A stretch of 64,000 bases of DNA from Trabulsiella odontotermitis (lineage in GTDB: Bacteria; Pseudomonadota; Gammaproteobacteria; Enterobacterales; Enterobacteriaceae). A program made the position numbers and the translations under genes. The DNA lies in assembly GCF_030053895.1 (NCBI RefSeq), contig NZ_CP125781.1, positions 2,480,001-2,544,000 of the forward strand, in the 5' to 3' direction. Positions 16,310 to 23,827 of this stretch are shown one piece after another. Below the pieces are notes generated by a model. It did no database searches and was not told the origin of the DNA. It was given only the letters and a program-made list of their open reading frames with translations. How positions within the stretch are numbered: the first letter of the stretch is position 1; the number at the start of each line of letters is the position of its first letter.

Positions 16310-17377
16310 ATGAAAAAAATACAACAACTTTTGCTGAGCCTGCTGTTGGTCAGCACGGCTCTCTTTGTGACAACACCCGCCCAGGCCGACCAGACCGTCA
16401 CCGACCAGTTAGGTCGTCAGGTCACGCTTCCTGATCACGTCACCCGCGTGGTGGTATTGCAGCATCAGACGCTTAACCTGCTGGTACAGCTTGATGCTTC
16501 GAAAACGGTCGTTGGCGTTCTCAGCAGTTGGAAAAAACAGCTCGCCCCGGAATTTGCCCGCTTTATGCCGACGATTGAGGCAATGCCAATGCCGGGCGAT
16601 CTCACCCAGGTTAATATCGAAAGCCTGCTGGCGCTGCACCCACAGGTGGTTTTCGTAGCGAACTACGCGCCGGAAGCGATGATCAAACAGATTGAAGACG
16701 CCGGTATTCCGGTAGTGGCTATTTCGCTGCGCGCCGATGCGCAGGGTGAAAAGAACAAAATGAACCCGACGATGGCCAACGAAGAACAGGCCTATAACGA
16801 CGGATTAAAAGAAGGTATTCGCCTGATTGGTCAGATCGTTGATCGCAAATCTCAGGCCGAGGCGCTGATCAACTATACCTTCGCTGCCCGTGCGAAGTTC
16901 AATGCGCCGGTCGCCGATATTCCGGCAGATAAAAAAGTGCGTGTCTACATGGCTAACCCGGACCTCAATACCTACGGCTCCGGCAAATATACCGGGCTGA
17001 TGATGGAACATGCTGGCGCGATGAACGTCGCGGCGACCACCATTAAAGGTGCGCGTCAGGTGTCGCTGGAGCAGGTGCTGCAGTGGAACCCGCAGGTGAT
17101 TTTTGTTCAGGATCGCTACCCGGAAGTGGTGAAAGAAATTGAGAACGACCCGAACTGGCAAGCAATTGATGCGGTTAAAAACCACCGCGTGTGGCTGATG
17201 CCGGAATATACCAAAGCCTGGGGTTATCCGATGCCGGAAGCACTGGCGATTGGCGAATTGTGGATGGCGAAAAAACTCTACCCGGAACGCTATAAAAACG
17301 TCGATGTCGACGCGGAAGCGCAGGCGTATTATCAGCATTTCTACCGTACCGACTGGCAGCCTCGTGGCGGAAAATAA
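16310..17377 (+). CDS. Type II ABC importer, periplasmic binding protein (molybdate/tungstate candidate)
   Basis: The 355-residue protein has a Sec signal (MKKIQQLLLSLLLVSTALFV, cleaved after AQA) and no lipobox. It has the fold of the BtuF/FecB/MolA group: VTDQLGRQVTLPDHVTRVVV at the mature N-terminus, then NIESLLALHPQVVFV and a second lobe. It is the first of three genes for a complete importer, and the permease start overlaps its end by 14 bases. Iron-chelate, B12 and molybdate importers share this build. No Fur box is visible, but a ModE-like site is, which points to molybdate or tungstate, as for Haemophilus MolABC. The ligand is an inference. Confidence 0.8.
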   Translation: MKKIQQLLLSLLLVSTALFVTTPAQADQTVTDQLGRQVTLPDHVTRVVVLQHQTLNLLVQLDASKTVVGVLSSWKKQLAPEFARFMPTIEAMPMPGDLTQVNIESLLALHPQVVFVANYAPEAMIKQIEDAGIPVVAISLRADAQGEKNKMNPTMANEEQAYNDGLKEGIRLIGQIVDRKSQAEALINYTFAARAKFNAPVADIPADKKVRVYMANPDLNTYGSGKYTGLMMEHAGAMNVAATTIKGARQVSLEQVLQWNPQVIFVQDRYPEVVKEIENDPNWQAIDAVKNHRVWLMPEYTKAWGYPMPEALAIGELWMAKKLYPERYKNVDVDAEAQAYYQHFYRTDWQPRGGK

Positions 17378-18368
17378 GCGTTTTCTCTGGCTGCACGGAA
17401 GTCTGATCCTGCTGACGCTGGTGCTGGCAATGGGCTCACTATGCCTCGGCCAGTACCGACTCTCTATCGGTGACGTTGTCACGCAACTATTACCCCCGGA
17501 CAACGCGGGCGGGATAGCTTCGCAAATCGTCTGGTCTGTGCGCCTGCCGCGCGTGGTGATGGCTTTGCTGGCGGGTGGCGCGCTTGGTTTATGCGGCGCG
17601 ACGCTACAGGGCGTGTTCCAGAACCCACTGGTGGACCCGCACATCATCGGCGTCACCTCCGGCTCCGCCTTTGGCGGGACGTTGGCCATTTTGCTGGGGT
17701 TAAGTCCCCTGCTGATGATGAGTTCGACGTTCGGTTTCGGACTGGCTGCGCTGGTGCTGGTTTACGCGATTGCCGCGTTGCAGGGGCGCGAAAGCACGCT
17801 GGTGCTGATCCTGTCCGGTATTATTCTGAGCGGCTTCTTTTCCGCACTGGTGAGCCTGATGCAGTATCTGGCGGATACCGAAGAGACGCTGCCCAACATC
17901 GTGTTCTGGCTGCTTGGCAGTTTTGCCACCGCCAACTGGCATAAGGTATTGATTCTGGCGATCCCGGTCATGCTGGCAGCCGCCATTCTGCTGAAACTGC
18001 GCTGGCGCATTAATCTGCTGGCGCTCGACGAAAAAGATGCCCGGGCGCTGGGCGTGTCGGTGAAGCCGTTGCGGCGTGCGGTGCTGGTGTGCTGCGCGCT
18101 GCTGGTGGCCGCTCAGGTCGCCGTCAGCGGCAGCATCGCCTGGGTTGGTCTGGTGATCCCGCATCTGGCGCGGCTGCTGGTCGGGCCGGATCACCGTCGG
18201 CTGTTGCCCGTGGCATTCTGGCTCGGCGGTAGCTTTATGATTGTGGTTGATGATCTGGCTCGCACCCTCATTCAGGCAGAAATCCCCATCGGCATTATCA
18301 CCGCTCTGCTGGGGGCACCGGTATTCACTTTTCTGCTGGTGCGCAGTAACCGCCGGAGACGCATATGA
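17364..18368 (+). CDS. Type II ABC importer, FecCD-family permease
   Basis: The 334-residue membrane protein has about ten hydrophobic helices. It begins at a GTG that lies inside the last codons of the binding-protein gene (MAENKRFLWLHGSLILLTLV). The FecCD/BtuC signature appears as RLPRVVMALLAGGALGLCGA and the coupling region as SGSIAWVGLVIPHLARLLVG. The overlap with both neighbours (14 bases upstream, 4 downstream) shows a tightly coupled operon. The class imports iron chelates, cobalamin, haem, or molybdate and tungstate. Confidence 0.85.
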   Translation: MAENKRFLWLHGSLILLTLVLAMGSLCLGQYRLSIGDVVTQLLPPDNAGGIASQIVWSVRLPRVVMALLAGGALGLCGATLQGVFQNPLVDPHIIGVTSGSAFGGTLAILLGLSPLLMMSSTFGFGLAALVLVYAIAALQGRESTLVLILSGIILSGFFSALVSLMQYLADTEETLPNIVFWLLGSFATANWHKVLILAIPVMLAAAILLKLRWRINLLALDEKDARALGVSVKPLRRAVLVCCALLVAAQVAVSGSIAWVGLVIPHLARLLVGPDHRRLLPVAFWLGGSFMIVVDDLARTLIQAEIPIGIITALLGAPVFTFLLVRSNRRRRI

Positions 18369-19117
18369 AGAGCCCCTCTGTGGAAGTTTGCGGGTTGATG
18401 TACGGTCATCGCCAGCCGTTGTTTGAGCCGCTCAGTTTCAGCTGTCAGCCGGGTGAGATCTGGGCGATTCTGGGGGCCAACGGTCGCGGGAAAAGCTCAC
18501 TGCTCGACACCCTCACGCAGGTACTACCTGCGCTGGGCGGCAGGTTTACTGTCAGCGAAGGTGTGAGCATTGTGCCGCAATCCTTCCGCCCGGCGTTTGC
18601 CTGGCAGGTGCGGGATGTGGTGCTGATGGGACGCGCCCGCCATGTGGCGCTGTTTTCCGTTCCAACAACCGAAGATGACGCGCAGGTCGCTACCGCGCTG
18701 GCACAACTCAATATTACGCATCTGGCGCACGAGCCATTCACCAGCCTGTCCGGCGGGCAACAACAACTGGTGATGATTGCCCGCGCCCTGGTCAGCGGTA
18801 GTCAGAATATTTTGCTGGATGAGCCCTGCTCTGCACTGGATCTGGCGAATCAGCAGGTCGTGCTGCAGTTACTCAGCAATCTCGCGCATCGTCAGGGACG
18901 GAGTGTGCTGTTTACCACCCACGATCCCACCCAGGCATTACAGGTTGCCAGCCATACCCTGTTGCTGCTGCCTGAGAAACAGTGGCTGGCCGGGGAAAGC
19001 CATCAGATATTAACGGAGACCAATCTGCAACTGGCTTACGGCCTGCCGGTACGCAGGATCACGCTCGAACATTACACCAGCCCGGTGCTGGCACCGTTAT
19101 TTACCATCAAGCGTTAA
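18365..19117 (+). CDS. Type II ABC importer, ATPase
   Basis: A 250-residue ATPase of the FecE/BtuD/MolC type. Walker A GANGRGKS is at residues 37-44, the signature LSGGQ at 128-132, Walker B ILLDEP at 149-154 and the switch His at 186 (TTHDP). The start ATG overlaps the permease stop by four bases. Its 3' end overlaps the last 21 bases of the convergent ModA-like gene. Confidence 0.87.
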   Translation: MKSPSVEVCGLMYGHRQPLFEPLSFSCQPGEIWAILGANGRGKSSLLDTLTQVLPALGGRFTVSEGVSIVPQSFRPAFAWQVRDVVLMGRARHVALFSVPTTEDDAQVATALAQLNITHLAHEPFTSLSGGQQQLVMIARALVSGSQNILLDEPCSALDLANQQVVLQLLSNLAHRQGRSVLFTTHDPTQALQVASHTLLLLPEKQWLAGESHQILTETNLQLAYGLPVRRITLEHYTSPVLAPLFTIKR

Positions 19118-19828
19118 GAATCCGGCCTCGCGCAAAAAATGCTGCCCCTGTGCAGACAAGATAAAGTGCATCAACTGACGGGCTACCGGTTGCGCATCCA
19201 GCAACGCCATCTGGTATTCGCAGCGCACGTTATAAGGCTGTGGGATCGCCAGTGTACGGATGTCCGTGTGCCCCACCAGCACCTGCGAATAGTGCGCATA
19301 GCCAATAAACAGATCTGCCAGCCGCTGGCGAATCAGCCACGCACTGGCGATTTCACCCTCCGGCACTGTCAGCGTCTGCCGCCCACCCACCAGCATTCTT
19401 GCCCGCTGTTTAATGGCCGCGCCAGTGCCCGGATACTGCGCATCAATATTATCGAAAAGCTGCCAGGTATAATCCCCGGACGGGTCGCAGCCCGGTGTCG
19501 AGGTACCGAGCGTCAGTGCCGGATCACGGAGCAGACTCAGCCAGTCAGCGCTGTCGGTTGCAGGCATTACCCTGGCCGTCAGGTTGAGCTGATTAGCTGC
19601 AAAGGAGTGAACCTCCAGCGCGCGTCCCGCAGCCAGCAGCGCCTGCGGATGCTGCGTATTCGCCGAGGCGAACAACGAGCATGATTCCCCCGCCTCGATC
19701 CGCTCACGCAGCAGTCCGGCCGGGCCAAACTGCACGACAACGTCGATACCGCTATCCTGACGGAAGCGTTCCAGCAGCGGCAGAAACGCGCTTTTCAGGC
19801 TTCCGGCGGCAAAAAGGGTCAACATCAT
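19097..19828 (-). CDS. ModA-like oxyanion-binding protein without signal peptide
   Basis: The 243-residue protein begins MMLTLFAAGSLKSAFLPLLE, which aligns with the mature N-terminus of ModA (TVFAAASL). It continues with IDVVVQFGPAGLLRERIEAG and LFASANTQHP, the molybdate/tungstate-binding fold. Periplasmic ModA proteins have a leader of about 24 residues; here GGCAGGAGAATA stands directly before the start, so the leader is truly absent and a cytoplasmic location follows. It is convergent to, and overlaps, the FecBCD-like operon. It could buffer or sense molybdate, or be a relic; I cannot decide. Confidence 0.75.
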   Translation of the reverse strand: MMLTLFAAGSLKSAFLPLLERFRQDSGIDVVVQFGPAGLLRERIEAGESCSLFASANTQHPQALLAAGRALEVHSFAANQLNLTARVMPATDSADWLSLLRDPALTLGTSTPGCDPSGDYTWQLFDNIDAQYPGTGAAIKQRARMLVGGRQTLTVPEGEIASAWLIRQRLADLFIGYAHYSQVLVGHTDIRTLAIPQPYNVRCEYQMALLDAQPVARQLMHFILSAQGQHFLREAGFLTLDGK

Positions 19829-20267
19829 TATTCTCCTGCCTGTACTTTCATTTCACTCTATATATATCAAATAACTACTAAATGATGGCGCGGTTCAGTT
19901 CCGTTTTTCCGCATGATCTGCCGTTACCTTGTTGCAGTTGCACAAACGAAACGTTTTTTATTTGTTATGCGGCAGGAAAAGGTTTTGAAACAGCGTTTTC
20001 ATTTTTCTTTTGCTGCGTAACATCGTATAATGCCAGCCGTTTCTTGATTGAAAGGTTTCAGCAACTTGGACTGCCTGATTCAACAACTAAAAAAACGCCT
20101 CCGGCATCGGGCTGAAACACTAGCACACTTTCCTCAGCACGCTTTTTTGATGTCACCTATCCTTACAGCGTGGCATTACAACTTTCGTAATACAGGTTTG
20201 TCTCCCTGGCAAAGCGCCCGGAGAGCGAGATTTCCCCATTCTTCTCAACTTAAAGACTAAGACTGTC
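19829..20267 (+). other. Region between the ModA-like gene and pykF
   Basis: No convincing gene; an open frame at 19882-20115 has no good start signal and poor composition. The stretch holds the pykF promoter (-10 TATAAT at 20026-20031 with a weak -35), the Cra box at 20049-20060, a weaker Cra-like sequence CGAAACGTTTTT at 19947-19958, and a long pykF leader of about 230 bases. Confidence 0.6.
20049..20060. promoter_or_regulatory. Cra (FruR) operator at pykF
   Basis: TGAAAGGTTTCA differs from the palindromic Cra consensus TGAAACGTTTCA at one position. It lies just downstream of the likely start site of pykF, where binding would repress, in accord with Cra repression of pykF in E. coli. Confidence 0.75.
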
Positions 20268-21680
20268 ATGAAAAAGACCAAAATTGTTTGCACCATCGGT
20301 CCGAAAACCGAATCCGAAGAGATGTTGACCAAAATGCTGGACGCAGGCATGAACGTTATGCGTCTTAACTTCTCTCACGGTGACTATGCTGAACACGGCC
20401 AGCGCATCCAGAATCTGCGTAACGTGATGAGCAAAACCGGTAAAAAAGCGGCGATTCTGCTGGACACCAAAGGTCCGGAAATCCGCACCATTAAGCTGGA
20501 AGGCGGTAATGACGTTTCTCTGAAAGCCGGCCAGACCTTCACCTTCACCACTGATCGTTCTGTCGTCGGTAACAGCGACATCGTGGCAGTGACCTACGAA
20601 GGCCTCACCAGCGACCTGAAAGTCGGTAACACGGTTCTGGTCGATGATGGTTTGATCGGTATGGAAGTGACCGCCATCGACGGTAACAAAGTCGTTTGTA
20701 AAGTGCTGAACAACGGCGACCTGGGCGAGAACAAAGGCGTTAACCTGCCTGGCGTCTCCATTGCCCTGCCGGCACTGGCTGAAAAAGATAAGCAGGATCT
20801 GATTTTTGGTTGCGAGCAAGGCGTTGACTTTGTCGCGGCTTCTTTTATTCGTAAACGTGCTGATGTCATCGAAATTCGTGAGCATCTGAAAACCCACGGT
20901 GGCGAAAACATCCAGATCATCTCCAAAATCGAAAACCAGGAAGGCCTGAACAACTTCGACGAAATCCTCGAAGCATCTGACGGCATCATGGTAGCGCGTG
21001 GCGACCTGGGCGTTGAAATCCCGGTTGAAGAAGTCATTTTCGCGCAGAAGATGATGATCGAAAAATGTATCCGTGCCCGTAAAGTGGTCATCACCGCCAC
21101 CCAGATGCTGGATTCCATGATCAAAAACCCGCGTCCGACCCGCGCAGAAGCTGGCGATGTGGCGAACGCCATCCTTGACGGTACCGATGCTGTAATGCTG
21201 TCTGGTGAATCCGCGAAAGGGAAATACCCACTGGAAGCGGTTGGCATCATGGCAACCATCTGCGAACGTACTGACCGCGTGATGACCAGCCGTCTCGACT
21301 TCAACAACGACAGCCGTAAACTGCGCATCACCGAAGCGGTTTGCCGTGGCGCCGTTGAAACTGCAGAGAAACTGGAAGCGCCGCTGATCGTGGTCGCCAC
21401 CCAGGGCGGTAAATCAGCTCGCGCCGTGCGTAAATACTTCCCGGATGCGACCATCCTCGCGCTGACCACCAACGAAGTGACTGCCCGCCAGCTGGTGCTG
21501 AGCAAAGGCGTTACCGCGCAACTGGTCAAAGAAATTTCTTCTACGGATGATTTCTACCGTCTGGGCAAAGAAGTGGCATTGCAGAGCGGCCTGGCACAGA
21601 AAGGCGACGTGGTGGTTATGGTTTCCGGCGCACTGGTACCGAGCGGTACAACCAATACTGCCTCTGTTCACGTACTGTAA
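20268..21680 (+). CDS. pykF: Pyruvate kinase I (fructose-1,6-bisphosphate-activated)
   Basis: PykF makes pyruvate and ATP from phosphoenolpyruvate and ADP, the last step of glycolysis. The 470-residue product starts MKKTKIVCTIGPKTESEEML and shows the barrel motifs MNVMRLNFSHGDY, the catalytic lysine in IISKIENQEGL and metal ligands in MVARGDLGVEIP. The C-terminal domain with TTNEVTARQLVLSKGV carries the allosteric site. It is monocistronic with its own terminator. The Cra box in front fits repression when glycolytic flux is low. Confidence 0.98.
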   Translation: MKKTKIVCTIGPKTESEEMLTKMLDAGMNVMRLNFSHGDYAEHGQRIQNLRNVMSKTGKKAAILLDTKGPEIRTIKLEGGNDVSLKAGQTFTFTTDRSVVGNSDIVAVTYEGLTSDLKVGNTVLVDDGLIGMEVTAIDGNKVVCKVLNNGDLGENKGVNLPGVSIALPALAEKDKQDLIFGCEQGVDFVAASFIRKRADVIEIREHLKTHGGENIQIISKIENQEGLNNFDEILEASDGIMVARGDLGVEIPVEEVIFAQKMMIEKCIRARKVVITATQMLDSMIKNPRPTRAEAGDVANAILDGTDAVMLSGESAKGKYPLEAVGIMATICERTDRVMTSRLDFNNDSRKLRITEAVCRGAVETAEKLEAPLIVVATQGGKSARAVRKYFPDATILALTTNEVTARQLVLSKGVTAQLVKEISSTDDFYRLGKEVALQSGLAQKGDVVVMVSGALVPSGTTNTASVHVL

Positions 21681-21706
21681 TAATTCACAGACGAATTAAT
21701 TCGTTT

Positions 21707-21734
21707 AAAAAGCGCTCCCCGGAGCGCTTTTTTT
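21707..21734 (+). terminator. Terminator after pykF
   Basis: AAAAAGCGCTCC and GGAGCGCTTTTT form a 12-bp stem with a CC loop and further Ts. Confidence 0.9.
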
Positions 21735-21769
21735 ATTCCCTTCGATAGCCACATTCAATAAAAAATCAA

Positions 21770-21815
21770 ATCGGATTTTACTATTTAAGATAAGATTATC
21801 TAAGACGAATCCGAT
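21770..21815. repeat. Nested inverted repeats before lpp, with an RcsB-box-like sequence
   Basis: ATCGGATT (21770-21777) is the reverse complement of AATCCGAT (21808-21815). Inside, AGATAA-GA-TTATCT (21788-21801) is a second palindrome. TAAGACGAATCCGA (21801-21814) resembles the RcsB box of rprA in this window (TGAGACGAATCTGA). The lpp coding start is 176 bases further on. The role is unknown. Confidence 0.5.
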
Positions 21816-21917
21816 GGAACGCGCCTGTTTTGACACGGTTTTTTTAGTGCTTATCGCAAAGTCGATGCTTCTTTGAGCGAACGATCAAAAATAAGTGCAT
21901 TCCCATAAAAAAAATAT

Positions 21918-21946
21918 TCTCAACATAAAAAAGTTTGTGTAATACT
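21918..21946 (+). promoter_or_regulatory. lpp promoter
   Basis: AATACT (21941-21946) is the -10, with TCTCAA 17 bases upstream in an A/T-rich tract. This matches the well-known strong E. coli lpp promoter almost base for base down to the CTAGAGGG ribosome-binding region. The leader is about 38 bases. Confidence 0.75.
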
Positions 21947-21990
21947 TGTAACGCTACATGGAGATTAACTCAATCTAGAGGGTATTAATA

Positions 21991-22227
21991 ATGAATCGTA
22001 CTAAACTGGTACTGGGCGCGGTAATCCTGGGTTCTACTCTGCTGGCTGGTTGCTCCAGCAATGCTAAAATCGATCAGCTGTCTTCTGACGTTCAGACTCT
22101 GAACGCTAAAGTTGACCAGCTGAGCAACGACGTGAACGCAATGCGTTCCGACGTTCAGGCTGCTAAAGATGACGCAGCGCGCGCTAACCAGCGTCTGGAC
22201 AACCAGGCTACTAAATACCGTAAGTAA
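21991..22227 (+). CDS. lpp: Major outer membrane lipoprotein (Braun)
   Basis: The 78-residue precursor has a lipobox (LLAGC), so the mature protein begins with the lipidated cysteine and has 58 residues. It forms a trimeric coiled coil with heptads through DQLSSDVQTLNAKVDQLS. The C-terminal lysine of TKYRK is attached to peptidoglycan. The sequence appears identical to E. coli Lpp. Only one copy is present. The ldtE gene next to it, convergent, encodes a related L,D-transpeptidase, though Lpp attachment itself is done by other paralogues in E. coli. Confidence 0.98.
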   Translation: MNRTKLVLGAVILGSTLLAGCSSNAKIDQLSSDVQTLNAKVDQLSNDVNAMRSDVQAAKDDAARANQRLDNQATKYRK

Positions 22228-22244
22228 TAGTGCCTGTGTAATAG

Positions 22245-22273
22245 AATGGCGCACATTGTGCGCCATTTTTTTT
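22245..22273 (+). terminator. Terminator after lpp
   Basis: AATGGCGCAC and GTGCGCCATT form a 10-bp stem with an ATT loop, followed by a run of T. Confidence 0.9.
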
Positions 22274-22294
22274 GCCCTTCGTTTCCCTTCCTGA

Positions 22295-23299
22295 TTATTG
22301 CGTCATGCTTGACGCCTCTTCATTTACCGGCGAACCATTCTGAGCTGATTCCACCGCTGGCGCTTTTGCCGCGACAGGGGTCTGCCCTGCGGTCACTTTG
22401 ATCGGATACCCGGCACGACGATACAGCGCCTGTTGTACCGTATCGCTGTTTACGGCTTTGTTCTCGCGGAATGGCGTAAAGCCAGCAGGCAGCACGTACG
22501 GCATCGTCTGCACATTTTGTTCCTCTTCCTGTGACAGCGGTCGGTGCACTTCCACGTAACGTTCACCGTTCGGCTCTACGCTGTATTTGACCGGCTCGTT
22601 GATGATCCGCACCGGCGTTCCACTTTTCACGCGGGCAAACAACGCCTGAATATCCGGCGCATTCATACGGATACACCCCGAACTGACACGCAGACCAACG
22701 CTGTCAGGCGCGTTGGTGCCGTGAATGAGATATTCACCATGTCCATACGCTAAACGCAGTGCAAAACGTCCCAGCGGGTTATTTGGCCCGGCTGGCACTA
22801 CCGGTGGCAACGTGATACCACGTTCAAGGGAGCGCTTACGGATACCCACCGTCGGCGTCCAGGTCGGATTGGGGATTTTCTGCCCGACGCGCGTTTCCAT
22901 CACCGGCGTTTCCAGCCCCTGCAAACCAATGCCGATAGGATAAACCTGAACGATGTTTACGCCCGGTGGGAAGTAGTAGAGTCGCAGCTCTGCGAGGTTG
23001 ACCACGATGCCCTCACGAGGGACATCCGGTAGCAGCAGTTGCGTCGGGATGGTAATGCGTGTTCCGGCTTTCGGTACCGGCGCGATGGTGTGATTTGCTT
23101 CCAGAATCAGCATCGCAGCGGTATCAAAACGCCTGGCGATTGCCTGTAAATTACGGTCGCCCTCCTGCACCGTATAAGTCTGGTTTTGACCAATAAGACG
23201 ACTGCCCTGCGGCGGTAACGGATAATCCAACGCACGAGCAGTCTGTATGGCGCCCAGAACGCCAGTCAGAATAAATGTAATTAAAAACGCGCGCTTCAT
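22295..23299 (-). CDS. ldtE: L,D-transpeptidase LdtE
   Basis: LdtE forms 3-3 (mDAP-mDAP) cross-links in peptidoglycan in the periplasm. The 334-residue protein has a signal peptide (cleaved near residue 24), a LysM domain at about 42-86 (YTVQEGDRNLQAIARRFDT) and a YkuD domain with the catalytic cysteine at residue 209 in SSGCIRMNAP and HG in LIHGTNAPDS. The C-terminal tail is rich in Ala and Pro. It corresponds to E. coli YnhG and has the same place between lpp and sufE. Confidence 0.95.
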   Translation of the reverse strand: MKRAFLITFILTGVLGAIQTARALDYPLPPQGSRLIGQNQTYTVQEGDRNLQAIARRFDTAAMLILEANHTIAPVPKAGTRITIPTQLLLPDVPREGIVVNLAELRLYYFPPGVNIVQVYPIGIGLQGLETPVMETRVGQKIPNPTWTPTVGIRKRSLERGITLPPVVPAGPNNPLGRFALRLAYGHGEYLIHGTNAPDSVGLRVSSGCIRMNAPDIQALFARVKSGTPVRIINEPVKYSVEPNGERYVEVHRPLSQEEEQNVQTMPYVLPAGFTPFRENKAVNSDTVQQALYRRAGYPIKVTAGQTPVAAKAPAVESAQNGSPVNEEASSMTQ

Positions 23300-23398
23300 A
23301 CTTTTTTTCCTGTAGTCACGAGTAAAGGGTCAACGTCAGAAATGACCCATGAGGATAAAAAACGACCTCATAAAACAGGATAATAGGTATGATTTAGT

Positions 23399-23815
23399 TT
23401 AGCTGCAATCACCGGCTTTCGTGCGAATTGCCCGGATCATGGCCTCAAGTCCTTGCGAGCGGGATGGCGTAAGGTGTTGGGTCAGTGCCATTTTTTCAAA
23501 CCACGGCCGTACATCAAACGCGACGATATCCTGCGCGGTCATTTGCTGGTACAGAATGAAAACTATCGCGATGAGCCCTTTGACAATTGCCGCGTCGCTG
23601 TCGCCCTGTAGCTCGATAACGCCGCTGGCGTTTCGGTTCATCACAATCCATACCTGACTCTGGCAGCCCTGAATGATGTTCTGCGGGTTGTGATCCTCAG
23701 CACTGAGCGCCGGTAATCTCTGCCCCAGCTCAATAATGTAGAGATACTTTTCTTCCCAGTTCGCACAGCGCGAAAAATTGCGCAAGAGCTTATCTCTGTC
23801 GGGTAACGCTGCCAT
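23399..23815 (-). CDS. sufE: SufE, sulfur acceptor for SufS
   Basis: SufE takes persulfide sulfur from SufS and passes it to SufB during iron-sulfur cluster assembly under oxidative or iron stress. The 138-residue protein has the acceptor Cys51 in QGCQSQVW, at the E. coli position. It is the last gene of sufABCDSE, 12 bases after sufS. Confidence 0.97.
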   Translation of the reverse strand: MAALPDRDKLLRNFSRCANWEEKYLYIIELGQRLPALSAEDHNPQNIIQGCQSQVWIVMNRNASGVIELQGDSDAAIVKGLIAIVFILYQQMTAQDIVAFDVRPWFEKMALTQHLTPSRSQGLEAMIRAIRTKAGDCS

Positions 23816-23827
23816 TGTTCCTCCCTG

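Noticed and set aside
19850..19890. Possible second ModE site before the ModA-like gene
   Set aside because: AGTTATTT and ATATAGAG on the minus strand fit the half-sites poorly and with the wrong spacing; the stretch is simply A/T-rich.
19882..20115. 77-residue frame upstream of pykF
   Set aside because: It has no ribosome site, spans the pykF promoter and Cra box, and reads as low-quality sequence (FSFFFCCVTSYN).
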